From Seminavis robusta (lineage: Eukaryota > Bacillariophyta > Bacillariophyceae > Naviculales > Naviculaceae), in the NCBI GenBank assembly GCA_903772945.1, contig CAICTM010000108.1, positions 1 through 64,000 of the forward strand: a stretch of 64,000 nucleotides of DNA, written 5' to 3'. Every line of letters begins with the position of its first letter. The stretch's first letter is position 1. The position numbers were made by a program, and so were the translations under genes. The notes beneath the pieces are model-generated. The model made no database searches and was not told where the DNA came from. It was given only the letters and a program-made list of their open reading frames with translations. Shown in pieces: positions 11,809 through 23,188 of the stretch.

Positions 11809-13273
11809 TGTCGGCACGGGTGTTATTAATTTACAGCCTACCTCTTAGTGGATATCGATCGTGTGATGTTCACTGCTTGGCATGTGGTCGTTTGTCCTCG
11901 AAGGGATAAGGCAGCATCGTCATGGGAACACAAAGAGGCTTGGTTGAAAAATAAATGATCAATCTCATTCTCCCGTCACAGCATTGGTTTTTGACGGCTT
12001 ACGGTATGATAGGTAATTGGCGCGCAGTTGTTATACCGTACTTGTTGTCTGGTGTACTACTAGCTCTAGTACTGTATGTCATACAAGTACAAGTACCGGT
12101 TATGGTACAGTGCTTAACTACGGTACATCCTACTGTCCAGCGTAGTACTAGTTTAACAGACCATTAAATGGAAACCTCATAATAGCCGTTATTATTACCG
12201 GCTGTGCCCTGCTGCGTGTTAAGTAACTCAAATCTGGCTGTCGGGTTCGCCCTCTCTTTTAAGCCTTCGATCCGGGTTTGTGCCACTCCAACCTCCAATT
12301 TAAAAAGAAACTCCACTATAAGAAAGTGAGCCCTGAGCTTTTAGAAAACGTTAAGAAATTCTTGATGCTTGTAAGAAAGCTTCCCAGTATTTTGAGACCT
12401 CAAAGCGTAAGAAATACTACATTTACTAGAGTCGAGTCTGACACCATGGAATTGCTTCAAACTTGTGCCTAAATCTGCAAAATTTTCTCTATTTGATCCA
12501 AACCAATTTACGAGTCCTGAGCAAGTTGGACCAAAAGGTCCAGGTGCACGGATGTATCCGAGTACTAACCTGCTTGACATACAGGCAGCTTCGGTTTTAA
12601 AGATTCAAACGCGTGCCCGGTTTTCTCTAACACTTCTACGAGAGCTCGAGTAGATGTGTACCATGAAGGTCGGCACGCGTTTGCATCAATAAAATCGAAG
12701 CTGCTCGTAGAAGCATAGTAAGAAATCTTTTATGCTCAAATTGGCTTGTTTTGTTAGAAACAATCTGAGGGCTGCATGGTAAGAAAACCCCATGGCTGCA
12801 CTGAATTTGGAGCTTTCTTATAGATGAGTTTGGAGTGTACTAGTATTCTGTAATTTTCTCTTTCTAAAGGGTGGAGTCGAGTCTCAAGAAGAAAGATGGG
12901 TCGAACAAAGCTATGATAGCCCTGCTACTAGCTAGCTAGCTCTACTGTATCTTGCTGGCATAACAGCCCAAGACAGGAGGAGGTGTGAGTCTAGCCAGTA
13001 GCTACCGTACCGTTGCTCAGCTCCGCGACTCGACTGTCACTCGACTCAATTCAGTCCGAGCCGGTATTTGTACGGTACGGTCGCTGCCTTGTGAGGTTCA
13101 GGTCACTCGAGGGACTTGCTTCGAAGCCCCTTGTTTGCGATCTAACGGGGTGGCCAACCGCTTCGTAATTGATAGAGGTCAAGAATGGATGCTTATATGT
13201 ATAATATGTTTTGGTATTCGAGGAAAGTAATGGAGACTGCGGAGGTTTACGAAAGTAGAGTCATTTCAGCTGT
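11809..13273. other. Upstream region of GT31 and gene-free stretch
   Basis: The first ~200 bp are the presumed promoter and 5' UTR of the GT31 gene. The part at about 11850-11995 resembles 15195-15390 (shared words ATCGATCGTGTGAT, TTGGCATGT, CCTCGAAG, GGAACACAA), suggesting a duplicated upstream segment or a dispersed repeat. Short open frames at 12278-12653 look non-coding. GTAC/CTAG palindromes are dense at 12040-12150 and 12930-13080. Confidence 0.45.
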
Positions 13274-13960
13274 TCACGCTGCCGGAGACAGAGAGAAGAT
13301 TCGTGTGACTGCGAGACAAGCCACATTGGAGAAGAAATCAGCAAACTGCGGTGGCATGGCATACACGCGATGCAGATTCACGCTGGCAAGCTCCTCCAAA
13401 TACGCCGAGGCTTGTTGCCCATTGGCAAGCAGAGCTTCAGCATGACCCAGGTTGTTCAAGAGGGCCAATTCGAGGACTGCATCTTCAGTGCGGTTTCCCA
13501 ATACTGCCTTCAGCATGTCAAGGGCCACTGCATAGTATCGTCGCGCCTTGATGATGTTGGTGCACTTGCCCGACCGGATGCCTTCTTGGTGAAGAAACAG
13601 TGCAATGTTGTACATGCCAGACACAGCCAGCCGAAACCTGGCCTCTTCGGTGGGCGCACCATGGCCACCGTGATGCGAGATATGGAAGACGTGATTGAAC
13701 AAGGTGAAGATATCTTGGTCCGCATTGATAGCAGGCATCTGGACGGGAACAACGTGAATGGTCTCTGTTGGCTGGTCCGCTCCAGGTGCCACCATTGGTT
13801 CAGGTCCGGCATCGACGCCAATTTGCAACGATGCCACGAGAATCCTCAGTTGGGAAAGAGCCAACCTAAGAACAGGGTACACATTGGCATGGTCGCCATG
13901 CACCATCAAGGAAACAATCTTGAAGTTGAGGTCGAGAAGAGAGGGGTTGGAATGGGCCAT
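13274..13960 (-). CDS. Unknown protein, possibly alpha-helical TPR-like
   Basis: Open frame of 228 aa starting at a good ATG (MAHSNPSLLDLNFK). No named family is recognised. The N-terminal half is hydrophobic-helical (KIVSLMVHGDHANVYPVLRL), followed by a Pro/Ala-rich segment and then paired helices (RLAVSGMYNIALFLHQEG, ARRYYAVALDMLKAVLG, LALLNNLGHAEALLANGQ), a spacing that recalls tetratricopeptide-type repeats. The coding frame is uninterrupted and amino-acid composition is protein-like. A function cannot be assigned; cytosolic location is likely because no signal peptide or membrane helix is seen. Confidence 0.6.
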   Translation of the reverse strand: MAHSNPSLLDLNFKIVSLMVHGDHANVYPVLRLALSQLRILVASLQIGVDAGPEPMVAPGADQPTETIHVVPVQMPAINADQDIFTLFNHVFHISHHGGHGAPTEEARFRLAVSGMYNIALFLHQEGIRSGKCTNIIKARRYYAVALDMLKAVLGNRTEDAVLELALLNNLGHAEALLANGQQASAYLEELASVNLHRVYAMPPQFADFFSNVACLAVTRIFSLSPAA

Positions 13961-16916
13961 CTTGAATTTCGTTGCTTGCTTCGTCTCTTCTTCAGATTTA
14001 GATTGTGAGGTCCAAGCCTGAATTGAATTGTGAGCACTTGCTTCTTGAGAGAAGGGTGCGAAGCTACATGTACTACCAGTAGTGCCGGTAGTATGAAACT
14101 GAATGATGAGATGTGAGATTACATTTGGCCGCTAACCCTCACTAGAACATGAATTTATCCAAAAGTCCGAAGCCTAATGACACCAGGAGTACTGACTACT
14201 ACTTCAGTAGATTAGTACCGTATTGCCACACGATTCCCCGGAAACTGGAAATCCATATGGCAATACGATACCAGTCTGAGACTGCTCAGAGAGGCAGTAA
14301 GTAAGAGAGTAACTTGGAAGGGAAGAAAGGATGACCACAAGCTGCCAACATCAAAACCCACCAGAGGCTTGCATCTTTCACCTACCGGTAGCTAGCTAGC
14401 TGCAGTAGAGCTCTACTGGTTCCATTAGTTCCTATCGCAGCGTGGCACCGGTACAGTACTACCACGCACCTGCCGTACTACTGTACTGTACCTACAACGC
14501 AGCTATTCAGTGGTGTTCTTTAGAAGAACCCTCTTTCTATGGACTTAGGAGCCAGAAAGGAAATATTGATCGAACAATCTGTCGGACTTCTGTTGCCTTC
14601 GGTCAATTAAAAAGAATGAATTAATAGACTTCTTGAAGTAATCAATCTTAACTGCCTATTGCATTCTGTATGACCGTTGTTTGGATTTATGACTATGAGT
14701 TGACTACACTACGAGTACTAATGCTCTACCGTAATGCTAGCGCTCGTGACAGGAGTAGGTCTGATGACAGTGGTACTTTGCCAGCTCTTTTCCCAAAGCT
14801 CAAAGAACTTATGCTTCTTGTTTTTCTTGTTTCTTTGTAGCTTCAAAGCTTCAAGGTGCACTGGTTGGAGCCATGCAGTCATAGAAACGGTCATAGAAGA
14901 GAGCGTGTTCGTGTCTCAGGGGCCGCAGCCACTACCCAGCAACCACACAGTAGACTAGACAAAAGATTGTGTTGCTCCTGAACCGGTGCACGTGCACTCG
15001 AACCGGTATCTGCGATGAACAGCTGATGAAGCACGAGCGATGCTGTGACAATGCATTATTATTATTTTTGGGATTGTGGGACGGAAAAGAGGAAAAGAGG
15101 ATCTATTGCGATCATGTAGATGGTCAAGGTCAAGGCGCCAAGGGAAAGCCAAAGGAACGATCAGTCAGCGTAAAAAGGCCTCCCTCCTCGGTGGAACTCG
15201 ATCGTGTGATTTTCAGCTGATGTTCAATGTTTGGCATGTCGTTTGGCCTCGAAGCGACAACGAACATCAACATGGAAACACAAGAGGCAAGAGGCTAACT
15301 TATCAATGATGTGTGTTATCAACTAACTGTTCCATGTCGATTGAAGATTCAATGATTCAATCTCGCATTCTCGCTGTCGCCATGTTGCCAAAGAAAAGTT
15401 TACGGTACTGGCTAGCTGACAAGTCCGGTTTGCAGTCGGTTCGGTATTAAGGATTAAATTTTGTTGCTTGTCTGTTATCGACCAAGTCCGTGGTGTAAGG
15501 TCACTGTCTCTCCGTCTCTGGCACCCATGCGCTGCTCTCCTTCTCGTAATAATGAATACAGATACAGTATCACACAACTTCCAATAAATTTTGTCCAAGG
15601 CATCCTAGCTAGATCTATGTTTCATCGTAGCAGGACATAAAAGCCAGAAGTGAATACTGAGAAAGCTATACTGAGTTCGCCGACATGCAATGCTTTTGTT
15701 GTGAACAAGTTGCAAGAGCTCGGTCTATTGCACGACCTTATGTGGATAATATGTGGATTAGCATTTCCTCTTAGAACCTACATCATCATCAGAAGGCAAA
15801 CGCAGCAATAACGAGCAAAGCAATTAATTGACACAGTGCAATTGAAGGCGGGTATGGATCATGGATCGTGTGATGCTTTACAGGGGTCTTGTTGATTCGA
15901 TTTCATGCGACATGTTCTTCAATCCTTTCCTCATCATCAGGCAGTCGTTGGAAAGGATATCTCTTTCCACTCTAGAAGAGTCGAGTCTCCGACTTCGAAA
16001 GTCAAGACCTGAAATCCCGGCCTGAAAGTCAAGTAAGTGTTTCCTCACAGGCCCAGCCAGGAAGTTTGGCAAGGAGGAAGTACAAGCATGCAGGCCGTGC
16101 AGGTCATGAAGAGTCGAGTCAAAACAAAAGGCGTGGATACGGTACCAGATACATCAGCATCTGAACTCTGAAGCGAGCCAAGAAACCCCAAGAAAGAAGG
16201 GCTCGTTGAATGGAACACAGACTGTGAGTGACGTCTGCTCATGGCTGCCCACCAGCCATAACGCTGGGAGTAGGTTTGGGGATTAAAGTTCAGGCGCCCT
16301 TCGCCGTGAGAAGAAGTTTGCAAAGCACCCGACTTGAAATAGATTTATGATGTGCATGTGTGCCTCTACCGGTATGGTTGAACCTTGCGACGTGTTCTTT
16401 CGGCGTGGATGTCAAGTCCATACTCCGAGTAGCTCTCCGAGTTGTACACACTCGCCGGCCATCAGCCATGGGCATCGAACAATGCAAGCAATGAAGTTAG
16501 TCTAGGCTTTACTTTCCCAATGTTCTAGTAGGACGAGAAATCATGGCAGCAGGCAATATGTAGTTTCAACGAGGACACATGGAGGTGGCTCGTGAAATTC
16601 TTTTCGTGCCGTGGCCGAAGTCAGGGGTTCGCTTCCTGCAGCCTCAAAGAAGGCAAAGCACCTGGTGCAAAGGAGTGTTTGGTTGATCCTTGGGTTGACC
16701 ATGGAGAGCTGTTCAAAACATGAATGCCTTCTCTTTAGTGCCACCCGTACTGCACCAAGTCGCTATCGGTACTGGTAGCTAGACAGCTGCATGGTTTCAT
16801 ACCAATAGTGAACTACTGCAACAATAATCAAGGCTCGTAGTACAAAATTGTGGCCTCTACACATACATGCATTAAGCTACCTTATCAAGACTCAAATGAG
16901 GATTGCTACTAGCGAG
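13961..16916. other. Gene-free stretch, 3 kb
   Basis: No supportable gene on either strand. Contains CTAGCTAG and ACCGGT palindrome clusters (for example 14380-14480) and, at 15195-15390, a degenerate copy of the sequence found upstream of the GT31 gene. Small open frames (for example 16917-17141 on the plus strand and 16541-16744 on the minus strand) look like chance. Confidence 0.5.
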
Positions 16917-19900
16917 CTAGTCCTTCTTGTCTTGAGCTTGGTTATTGCTGTTGTGGTGGTTGCTAGTGCGCGGTGGTGCAGGGGCGTCGTCATGAAATAC
17001 AAAATTGTTGTTTGTTTTGATGTATTCTGCCTGGATCTTTTCCTGATAGATTGCTGCCAGGCTTTTCATGTTCATAAAGATGGACAAGAAGGCACTGCCA
17101 GCAGCAGTCAACCCCATGGCGAGAAATGCTTTTTGATTTGATTCGAATTCACGAAAGAAGACGGAAAAGATCACTCCGCCAAGAGTGCCGCCTGCTCCAA
17201 TCCAACCCACGACCGCGCCTGCGGAAACATGCAACACACGTGAGACACCGATTATAGGATCCTGTTGCCACCATGGAGCCATTCAAATGTTGTCCGTACC
17301 TGTAAATCGTCTGTTGACATAAGGCACAATCCTGCGAGATGAAGGAAGCAGCGTTAGGCACACTTCGTAGAAGGGACAGCGGCATAAACCGTTCCTGCAC
17401 TACTTACCCATACGTAGATCCCTCGGCACATTGGACCCACAGCGACAGAAAAATCAATGAAAGGATGGCACCGACCAGGTTTTTCTGATACGCAAACACA
17501 ACTATGCCCATTCCTTCCATGAACAGAGTGAAGCTCTGCCACCAAACACGTCCTTTGGTCCCGTACTTGGATTGGCAATAATCGCTGCCGTATCCGCCCA
17601 ACCCTCTAGCGAATAGATTCATCATACCTAAGTAGGGAGATTACAGCAGATTGCCAGTGAGCAAACAAATCCAAAGGCTATCATGTTCACTAAAGAAAGA
17701 GCAACCCGACTTACCAAACACGGAAGCTATCGCTGCAGCTGATATTGTACTTTGCGCAAATTCTTCCCTCATGTAGAGTGCGATGGCATTAGTCATGGTA
17801 ATCTCAACGCCAAAGCAACAAGCGTACTGCACCAGCAACAATATCACCTAAATTGATATTGATAATGGCTGTGAGGAACATGACAGCTTTGAAAGGAAAG
17901 ACGACAGTACGAAAGCACGAGCAGGACACTTACGTTCCGATTCTGAATGGCCAATCCGAGAGACCAAAAGGGACTGACCATTTCAATCTGTTGCTGTCGC
18001 ACCAGCTCTGCATAATCCCCCTTGGGTGAATCTTCGCAATGATAGATGTAAACGTACGCCGCCATGAATGCAATGATGGAGGGAATCACAAAGACGGTCC
18101 GCCAAGCCAATTCTCGTGCCCTGGCGTCATCGCGGTCATCATCCAATTGGTAGATCAAAACAAAGAGCGGAAACAAACCGGCACCCATGAGAAGCTGGGT
18201 AATCCCACCGCCCAAGTTCCCCCATCCGGCCACGACTGCATCGTATGCCATGAAATTAAATGATCAAAAAACAAGAGAGAGGAACAGATAGATGAGAAGG
18301 AGCAGGTAGACTAACAAATTGCGATGGCGTGTTTGAGCGTAGACACTCGCTCTACTCTCTTGGATTGCATTCGTTTCACTTACGTGCATTAGCAGTACCG
18401 GCGACTTCACGGGCAAACATTCGGCTGGTCCAGTATTGGCAGGGCACAAAGGCGCTGCCGGCAATTCCGACAAAGGCCCTTACGGCACTCAGACCTGTGG
18501 CGGTATTGCAGAGTCCAGTCAATCCACAAGGAATGGCGCTGACAATCACAATGGCAGCCATGCACTTGCGGGCTCCAAACACATCGCAAAGGGGACCCAT
18601 AATGACACGTGCCACAATGGTCACGGCCGTTCCGCACAAACTCGACGTCCAGATTTCCGAGTTGGTCAAATCCAGCGATTCCTTGACTTCACCGAGTAGC
18701 GGTGTAATGGCAAACCACATGACGAATCCAATAAAGAATCCGAACCAAGATGCATGAAAGGCACGCATGTGGGGACGTTCGATGCTGCAGAGAATGATTT
18801 CAGTGGCCTTATCGTGTTGTCTTGGATCTGTTTGAATCTTGTACCGACTTCCGACAACGGAGGACGCCGTGGACAATCCACTGGCTTCACTGCCAGCGAT
18901 GGACTCTCGTTCGGACATGACGGATCGACTCCAGTCATCTGGCGAGGATGGAAGAAAGAGGGATGAGGAATGATCGTTGTTGCTGCAAGTGACGTTGGAA
19001 GATGTAATGGAGTGTGTCAAGGTATTGTTGTTGTTGTTGTTTGGATGACTATTATTGGAAGAGGCGGAAGATCGTATAGAGGATGCGCTGGGAGCCACGG
19101 CAACGGCGGTGCCACTTCCGACACCACCACAAGAACCAGATCCATTTGTGTTGGCAGCGCATGATCCCGACGAGGCGGCCATGCACGGAGAAGGCGAAGC
19201 TCCATCCGCGGACCGATTGGATCCTCGTAGTGAGATTCGTCGCCTCGGCTTGTTGCTGTGATTGTCGTCTGATGATGCGGCGGGCACTACTAAGTGATGA
19301 TCCTGATGATGTTGTTGTGGTGGAATGCTGTCGTAGTAATGTTCATGATGATGATGGTGACAATTACAGGGTTGTTGTTCTGGATCTTCAATGAAATGCA
19401 GTTGTCGTCCAATGAATTGCATGCGATGCAACTGTCGTACTTGTGCTTCGTTGTTTTTCATTTCTGCTTCGCGGCTCTTCTTTCTCTTTTTCTTATTATA
19501 AAAGTGATCCTTTTGACTGGCAAAGAATTCTTGCAGTACATAGAGCGGCAGCATGTATAGATTGATGGATTGTCGGAATTTTTCCTTTTCATTCTCTTTG
19601 GCTGCGACTTCAATCTCATCGAGGTGATGTCCAAAGCGCCATAGCAAGTCGCGCCGTTGAATGGGGTCCATGAGCATGCGACTTCTGGAGCGTCGTCGTC
19701 TCCGTGACGATCGCTTCTTGGATGACTCGTAGAGCTCGAGTGGGAGCGTTGCCCCCTCGGAGAACTCCCAATCCAGCGTAATGGGAGCTCCCTTGCTACA
19801 AAAGGGATGATCCCCAATGGTAATGTTGTATTCTCGTACTTGGACGGATTCAAAGTGTACCACTCGTTTCTTTTTCTTTGGCGGAGCTGCTTCATCGCTC

Positions 19901-20421
19901 GTGTTGGTTGCCGTGGGGGCATCTGGTCCCATCATGAGCATCAGAGAATCCGTCTTCTTTTCGTCGTTGTTGTCCAACTCATCGTCGCTCTTCTCCACAA
20001 CCTCAAATTGACGATTCTCGTAGTCCACAGAGTAGTCGTCAAAGTCTTGGTGAATCGTAATAAACGACAGAGGAGGAGCATCGGTTTCCGCTCGAGCATC
20101 AGCTCTACCAGCCACGAGCAGCGAGTCTTCATCATTACTGCCCGCTTCTCGGCTACTCGCATCGTCGTCCACGTCACTGATACATTGTTGAGGGACAGTG
20201 ATCGTTTTGATGACAAACCCATGGCTGGTACCGCTCGGTTCCAATTCGTCTTCTTCCTCTTCCCGTCTAGGAACTCCATTCATGTGAATCTCTTGACCTG
20301 GCTGATCCTGAGCTTCCATGGCTGCTGCCTCTCTCACCAGCAACGACGACGACTTCATGGCCGCCAGTGGTACGGGCCCTTCCGAGGCAACCACGGCATC
20401 CGATCCATCCATCATCTTCAT
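16917..20421 (-). CDS. NRT2-type nitrate transporter with long N-terminal domain extension (six exons)
   Basis: MFS nitrate/nitrite porter (NNP/NRT2) importing nitrate with protons or sodium across the plasma membrane. Exons (minus): 20421-18384, 18235-17934, 17847-17715, 17627-17408, 17331-17300 (32 nt), 17218-16917; all introns are GT-AG, 76-148 bp, and phases close exactly, giving 1008 aa. NRT2 hallmarks: KATEIILCSIERPHMRAFHA, MFS motif GPLCDVFGARK, GIAGSAFVPCQYWTSRMF, the nitrate signature across the first junction (ANALVAGWGNLGGG), and the second signature GAGGTLGGVIF. About 500 residues precede the transporter in the same open frame. Residues ~185-300 hold a separate domain (VHFESVQVREYNITIGDHP, then APITLDWEF) that resembles a domain recurrent in diatom unknown proteins; the linker is His-, Ser- and Asn-rich. 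A start at the internal Met of MSERESIAGSEAS (about residue 502) would give a normal-length NRT2 of ~507 aa. Confidence 0.88.
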
Positions 20422-21653
20422 TGTCAACAACTAGCTAGACTACCGTTGATTCAGTTCTCTTGTTGTCCAGCTAGCTATGCAGTAGAACATGCAGAGGACT
20501 GGATCCAAGGCAGCAGCATGGCAGAAAGAGCACTCGTATTAGTACAGTATCTTGTGACCACAGAACTCAAAACACCCGTAGTGCTCTTCCCCACTCGAGA
20601 AGGAACAGCACGGGTTTTGGTTCGATCGAGTGTTCCAGCAGCATGATGGGAAAAGTTCCCTCCTTCGCCTCCTTCGGAGGGAACTTTGGGACGGACTTCC
20701 AAAATTATTCGCTTCCTTGGCCTCAAAGGGTGTGTCGACCACACGTGGTTCCTAGCCTCATCTGTGTGCACACTTGCTCCACCTCTCGCTTCAGTTGCTG
20801 TACCCCATCTCCGCAAAGCTAAAAAAGCTGCACACCTCTGCTTATTTAGTCCAGGTCCTGCACAGTTCTACCGCACAAGGTTCTGGGATGATCGTGGCGC
20901 CCTCAACCTTTACCGCGAGCTAGTCAGCCCCTGCCCTCTCCCTCCCCTGGCTCTGTCTTTTCCTTGTCCTCCCCTACCTGCCGCCCCCTTCTGTTGGCCT
21001 GCTCATTGGTTTTCATCCCTGCCCGCTGGACCTTTGCTCACGACTGCCGACATGATTCACACATAATATCATACCTGTAGTCCGCCCCCTCTAACCCATC
21101 GTAGCCATTCCCGACATGAGATACGAAACCTTACTTGCTGGATCTCTTTTTAAAAAAGCAAGTCTCCAAAAGATGCCTGCAGGTCAGTACTGAGGAAGAA
21201 GAATCCAAGATTTTGATTTTTATATAAAATGAGCCTTATCCCTGTGCTCAGCTTGAAAAACAACTGTGGCTGGGAACTGGGAAGCCAGAACCAGGAGGTA
21301 CGAGACAATAAGGTTGTACGGTAGAAACAAAGGAGACTGGCTGATGGTCAAAGAATCCCCTGGTGACCAAGCAGGGCTCAAGCTGTAGGTTCCTTGCCAG
21401 AGAATAGGCCTCCCACCAATGCAACTACTTCATACGGCACTCCTGGTTGGCTGAATGTAGGAAATATTGCTGCTCCCACAAAGATGCTACCTGGTACCGG
21501 TACAGTCGAACCAACATTCTGTTTGGACAGACCTCATTGCCTCTCACCTCACAGGATTACTTGAGGGAGTTCGGGTAAACAAAAGATCCAAGCGGAACCC
21601 AGGAATTGTCAAGAAAAAGCATCGTCGCCATCCCAATCCCCACAACAGAGACC
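20422..21653. other. Divergent intergenic region between NRT2 and a TM/coiled-coil gene
   Basis: Upstream of both the minus-strand NRT2 gene and the plus-strand gene at 21654, so it presumably holds both promoters. No coding region is supported. A small dyad (TTCCCTCC...GGAGGGAA) lies at about 20658-20686. A C/T-rich stretch at 20925-21050 is open on the plus strand but is low-complexity. Confidence 0.4.
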
Positions 21654-22490
21654 ATGGTATCGTCCTCTGCCACCCCTGCAACAAGCAACGCTACCGCTTC
21701 CAAGAAGCGGCCTCGAGACAAGAGCGATGAAAGCAGCATCGGTGCTAGAGAAACTCCCGAGAAGAAAGCCAAGGAAGGGCACAAGAAGGACATCCCAGGA
21801 GCATCGCCGGAACCGCGCATTGTCGAGGAAAAGGGCACGTCAAGTAAAACCGTTGGTACCATCAAGACCCCACCGGGGGGGTTGCAACCGTCCAAGTCCA
21901 ATACTACCAAGGGTAATCAAGCCAATGGGGGTTCAGTGGATCGCATCAATATTCTTGGGTCTCCTCCTTCGCTCATCCTGAGTTCTGAGAAACTGGCCGA
22001 GTCGCAATCATCGCAATCATCTACTGAGAATCTCCTACCAGTATGCATTTACAGCAGCAGCAGCCCTTTACCTGCAATCCAAACAGTTGAACAGGAAAGC
22101 TCTGTTGAAAACATTTCTGATGAAAAGACTGCCCAGACAACAAATGAGGCAAATGGATCTTCTTCAGTGTTATCGTGGGTTTCTGGGCTGGTGGTCCTCG
22201 TGTCTCTAATCCTCTTTTATGCTACTTCCATTACCACGGGCTTTTGGCTTGCCGAAAAACTGGACCGAGAGTTGGATGCCTTGGACTATCAGTCATCGGT
22301 AAAGTCACTGGAAACCAAACTCAAGACGCAGCAAATAGAGCATCACAACGACATGGAACAGTGGAAAGCAAAGGTCGGCTTGGTCCAGCAAGAATTGAAG
22401 GGATTCCAGCAAGAGTGCAGTAGCTTGTTTGAGCAACTAGAACGACAACATCTATCTGAAGAAGAAGCTGAAAAAGAAGAACCAAACTGA
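21654..22490 (+). CDS. Unknown single-pass membrane protein with C-terminal coiled coil
   Basis: Protein of 278 aa; the ATG sits in a favourable ACCATGG context and is preferred over non-ATG codons upstream. The N-terminal 170 residues are polar, Ser/Thr/Lys-rich and probably disordered, with a basic nuclear-localisation-like cluster (SKKRPRDK, residues 16-23). One membrane helix spans about 173-195 (LSWVSGLVVLVSLILFY). Residues ~200-268 form a strong coiled coil (heptad-like LEKLDRELDAL, LETKLKTQQIEHH, LVQQELKGF), ending in an acidic tail. No signal peptide. The layout suggests a tail-side tethering or scaffold protein of an internal membrane, but no family is recognised. It faces the minus-strand gene at 23189-24313. 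Confidence 0.65.
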   Translation: MVSSSATPATSNATASKKRPRDKSDESSIGARETPEKKAKEGHKKDIPGASPEPRIVEEKGTSSKTVGTIKTPPGGLQPSKSNTTKGNQANGGSVDRINILGSPPSLILSSEKLAESQSSQSSTENLLPVCIYSSSSPLPAIQTVEQESSVENISDEKTAQTTNEANGSSSVLSWVSGLVVLVSLILFYATSITTGFWLAEKLDRELDALDYQSSVKSLETKLKTQQIEHHNDMEQWKAKVGLVQQELKGFQQECSSLFEQLERQHLSEEEAEKEEPN

Positions 22491-23188
22491 CAATTCACAG
22501 ATACGAGCAATAGTCTTGGTTGAATCCATCCTTTGTTCTCCAAGTTTGTGAGAATGTATTACTATTGTCGAGCTTTGACTGCCAATTCTGTATCCAAGAA
22601 ACGCCACACAATCAAAAGTGTCATCAAACCCACCTCCTTTCATGGGAAATGAGTTATGTCTGGTGTTGCTGTGAGGGTTGAACCTGTTATGTTTCTGCAG
22701 TTGCTTCTTTGTAGTGTTTGTTTGGGAGTCGGCACTTGCTGGGAATGTTTGACGTGGTCTTTGCACTTTGACGGGTACTAGCAGTTGGTCTGGCTGTGAT
22801 GTAAACCTTAAGTAGAAATTTCTAGATCTAGGATTTACCCTCCATGCAACCTCCATGCAGTCGGACTCATTGGTATCATGAATCTCCTTAAAAAGAGACC
22901 AACAACCTTCTTGAATTTACCACCAACGATTTCTTCAGACCGTGACGGACCCTGCCGGTACGGGTATCTTCTTACCGCGTTTCTTGGTTTGAGCCCACGT
23001 GCACCCTTTTCTAGATCTAGATTGCTACGGTAGCCTGCCTTGACACTGTAGTCAAAAGGTGGCTACCGGTACCAACGTGAAAGTAGCGAGGTGATAGCCA
23101 AGAAAATTTAATGCAGCCACCTATCATGTTGAAGTCGCTCTAGTACATGTAGCAAAGTAGATCGCAAAGAGGCACAGGCATCGCTCTC
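22491..23188. other. Gene-free convergent interval
   Basis: About 700 bp between two convergent genes, presumably holding both 3' UTRs and terminators. No RNA gene or repeat of note is seen apart from ACCGGT/TAGATCTAG palindromes near 23000-23070. Confidence 0.45.

Noticed and set aside
12278-12653. Overlapping short frames on both strands
   Set aside because: No motif, splice pattern or similarity; composition is that of spacer DNA.
19807-20646. 279-codon plus-strand frame across the NRT2 first exon
   Set aside because: Antisense shadow of the NRT2 extension; low-complexity composition and no motif.
20686-21066. 126-codon Pro/Leu-rich plus-strand frame
   Set aside because: C/T-rich low-complexity sequence; no motif, and it lies where the NRT2 and neighbouring promoters are expected.
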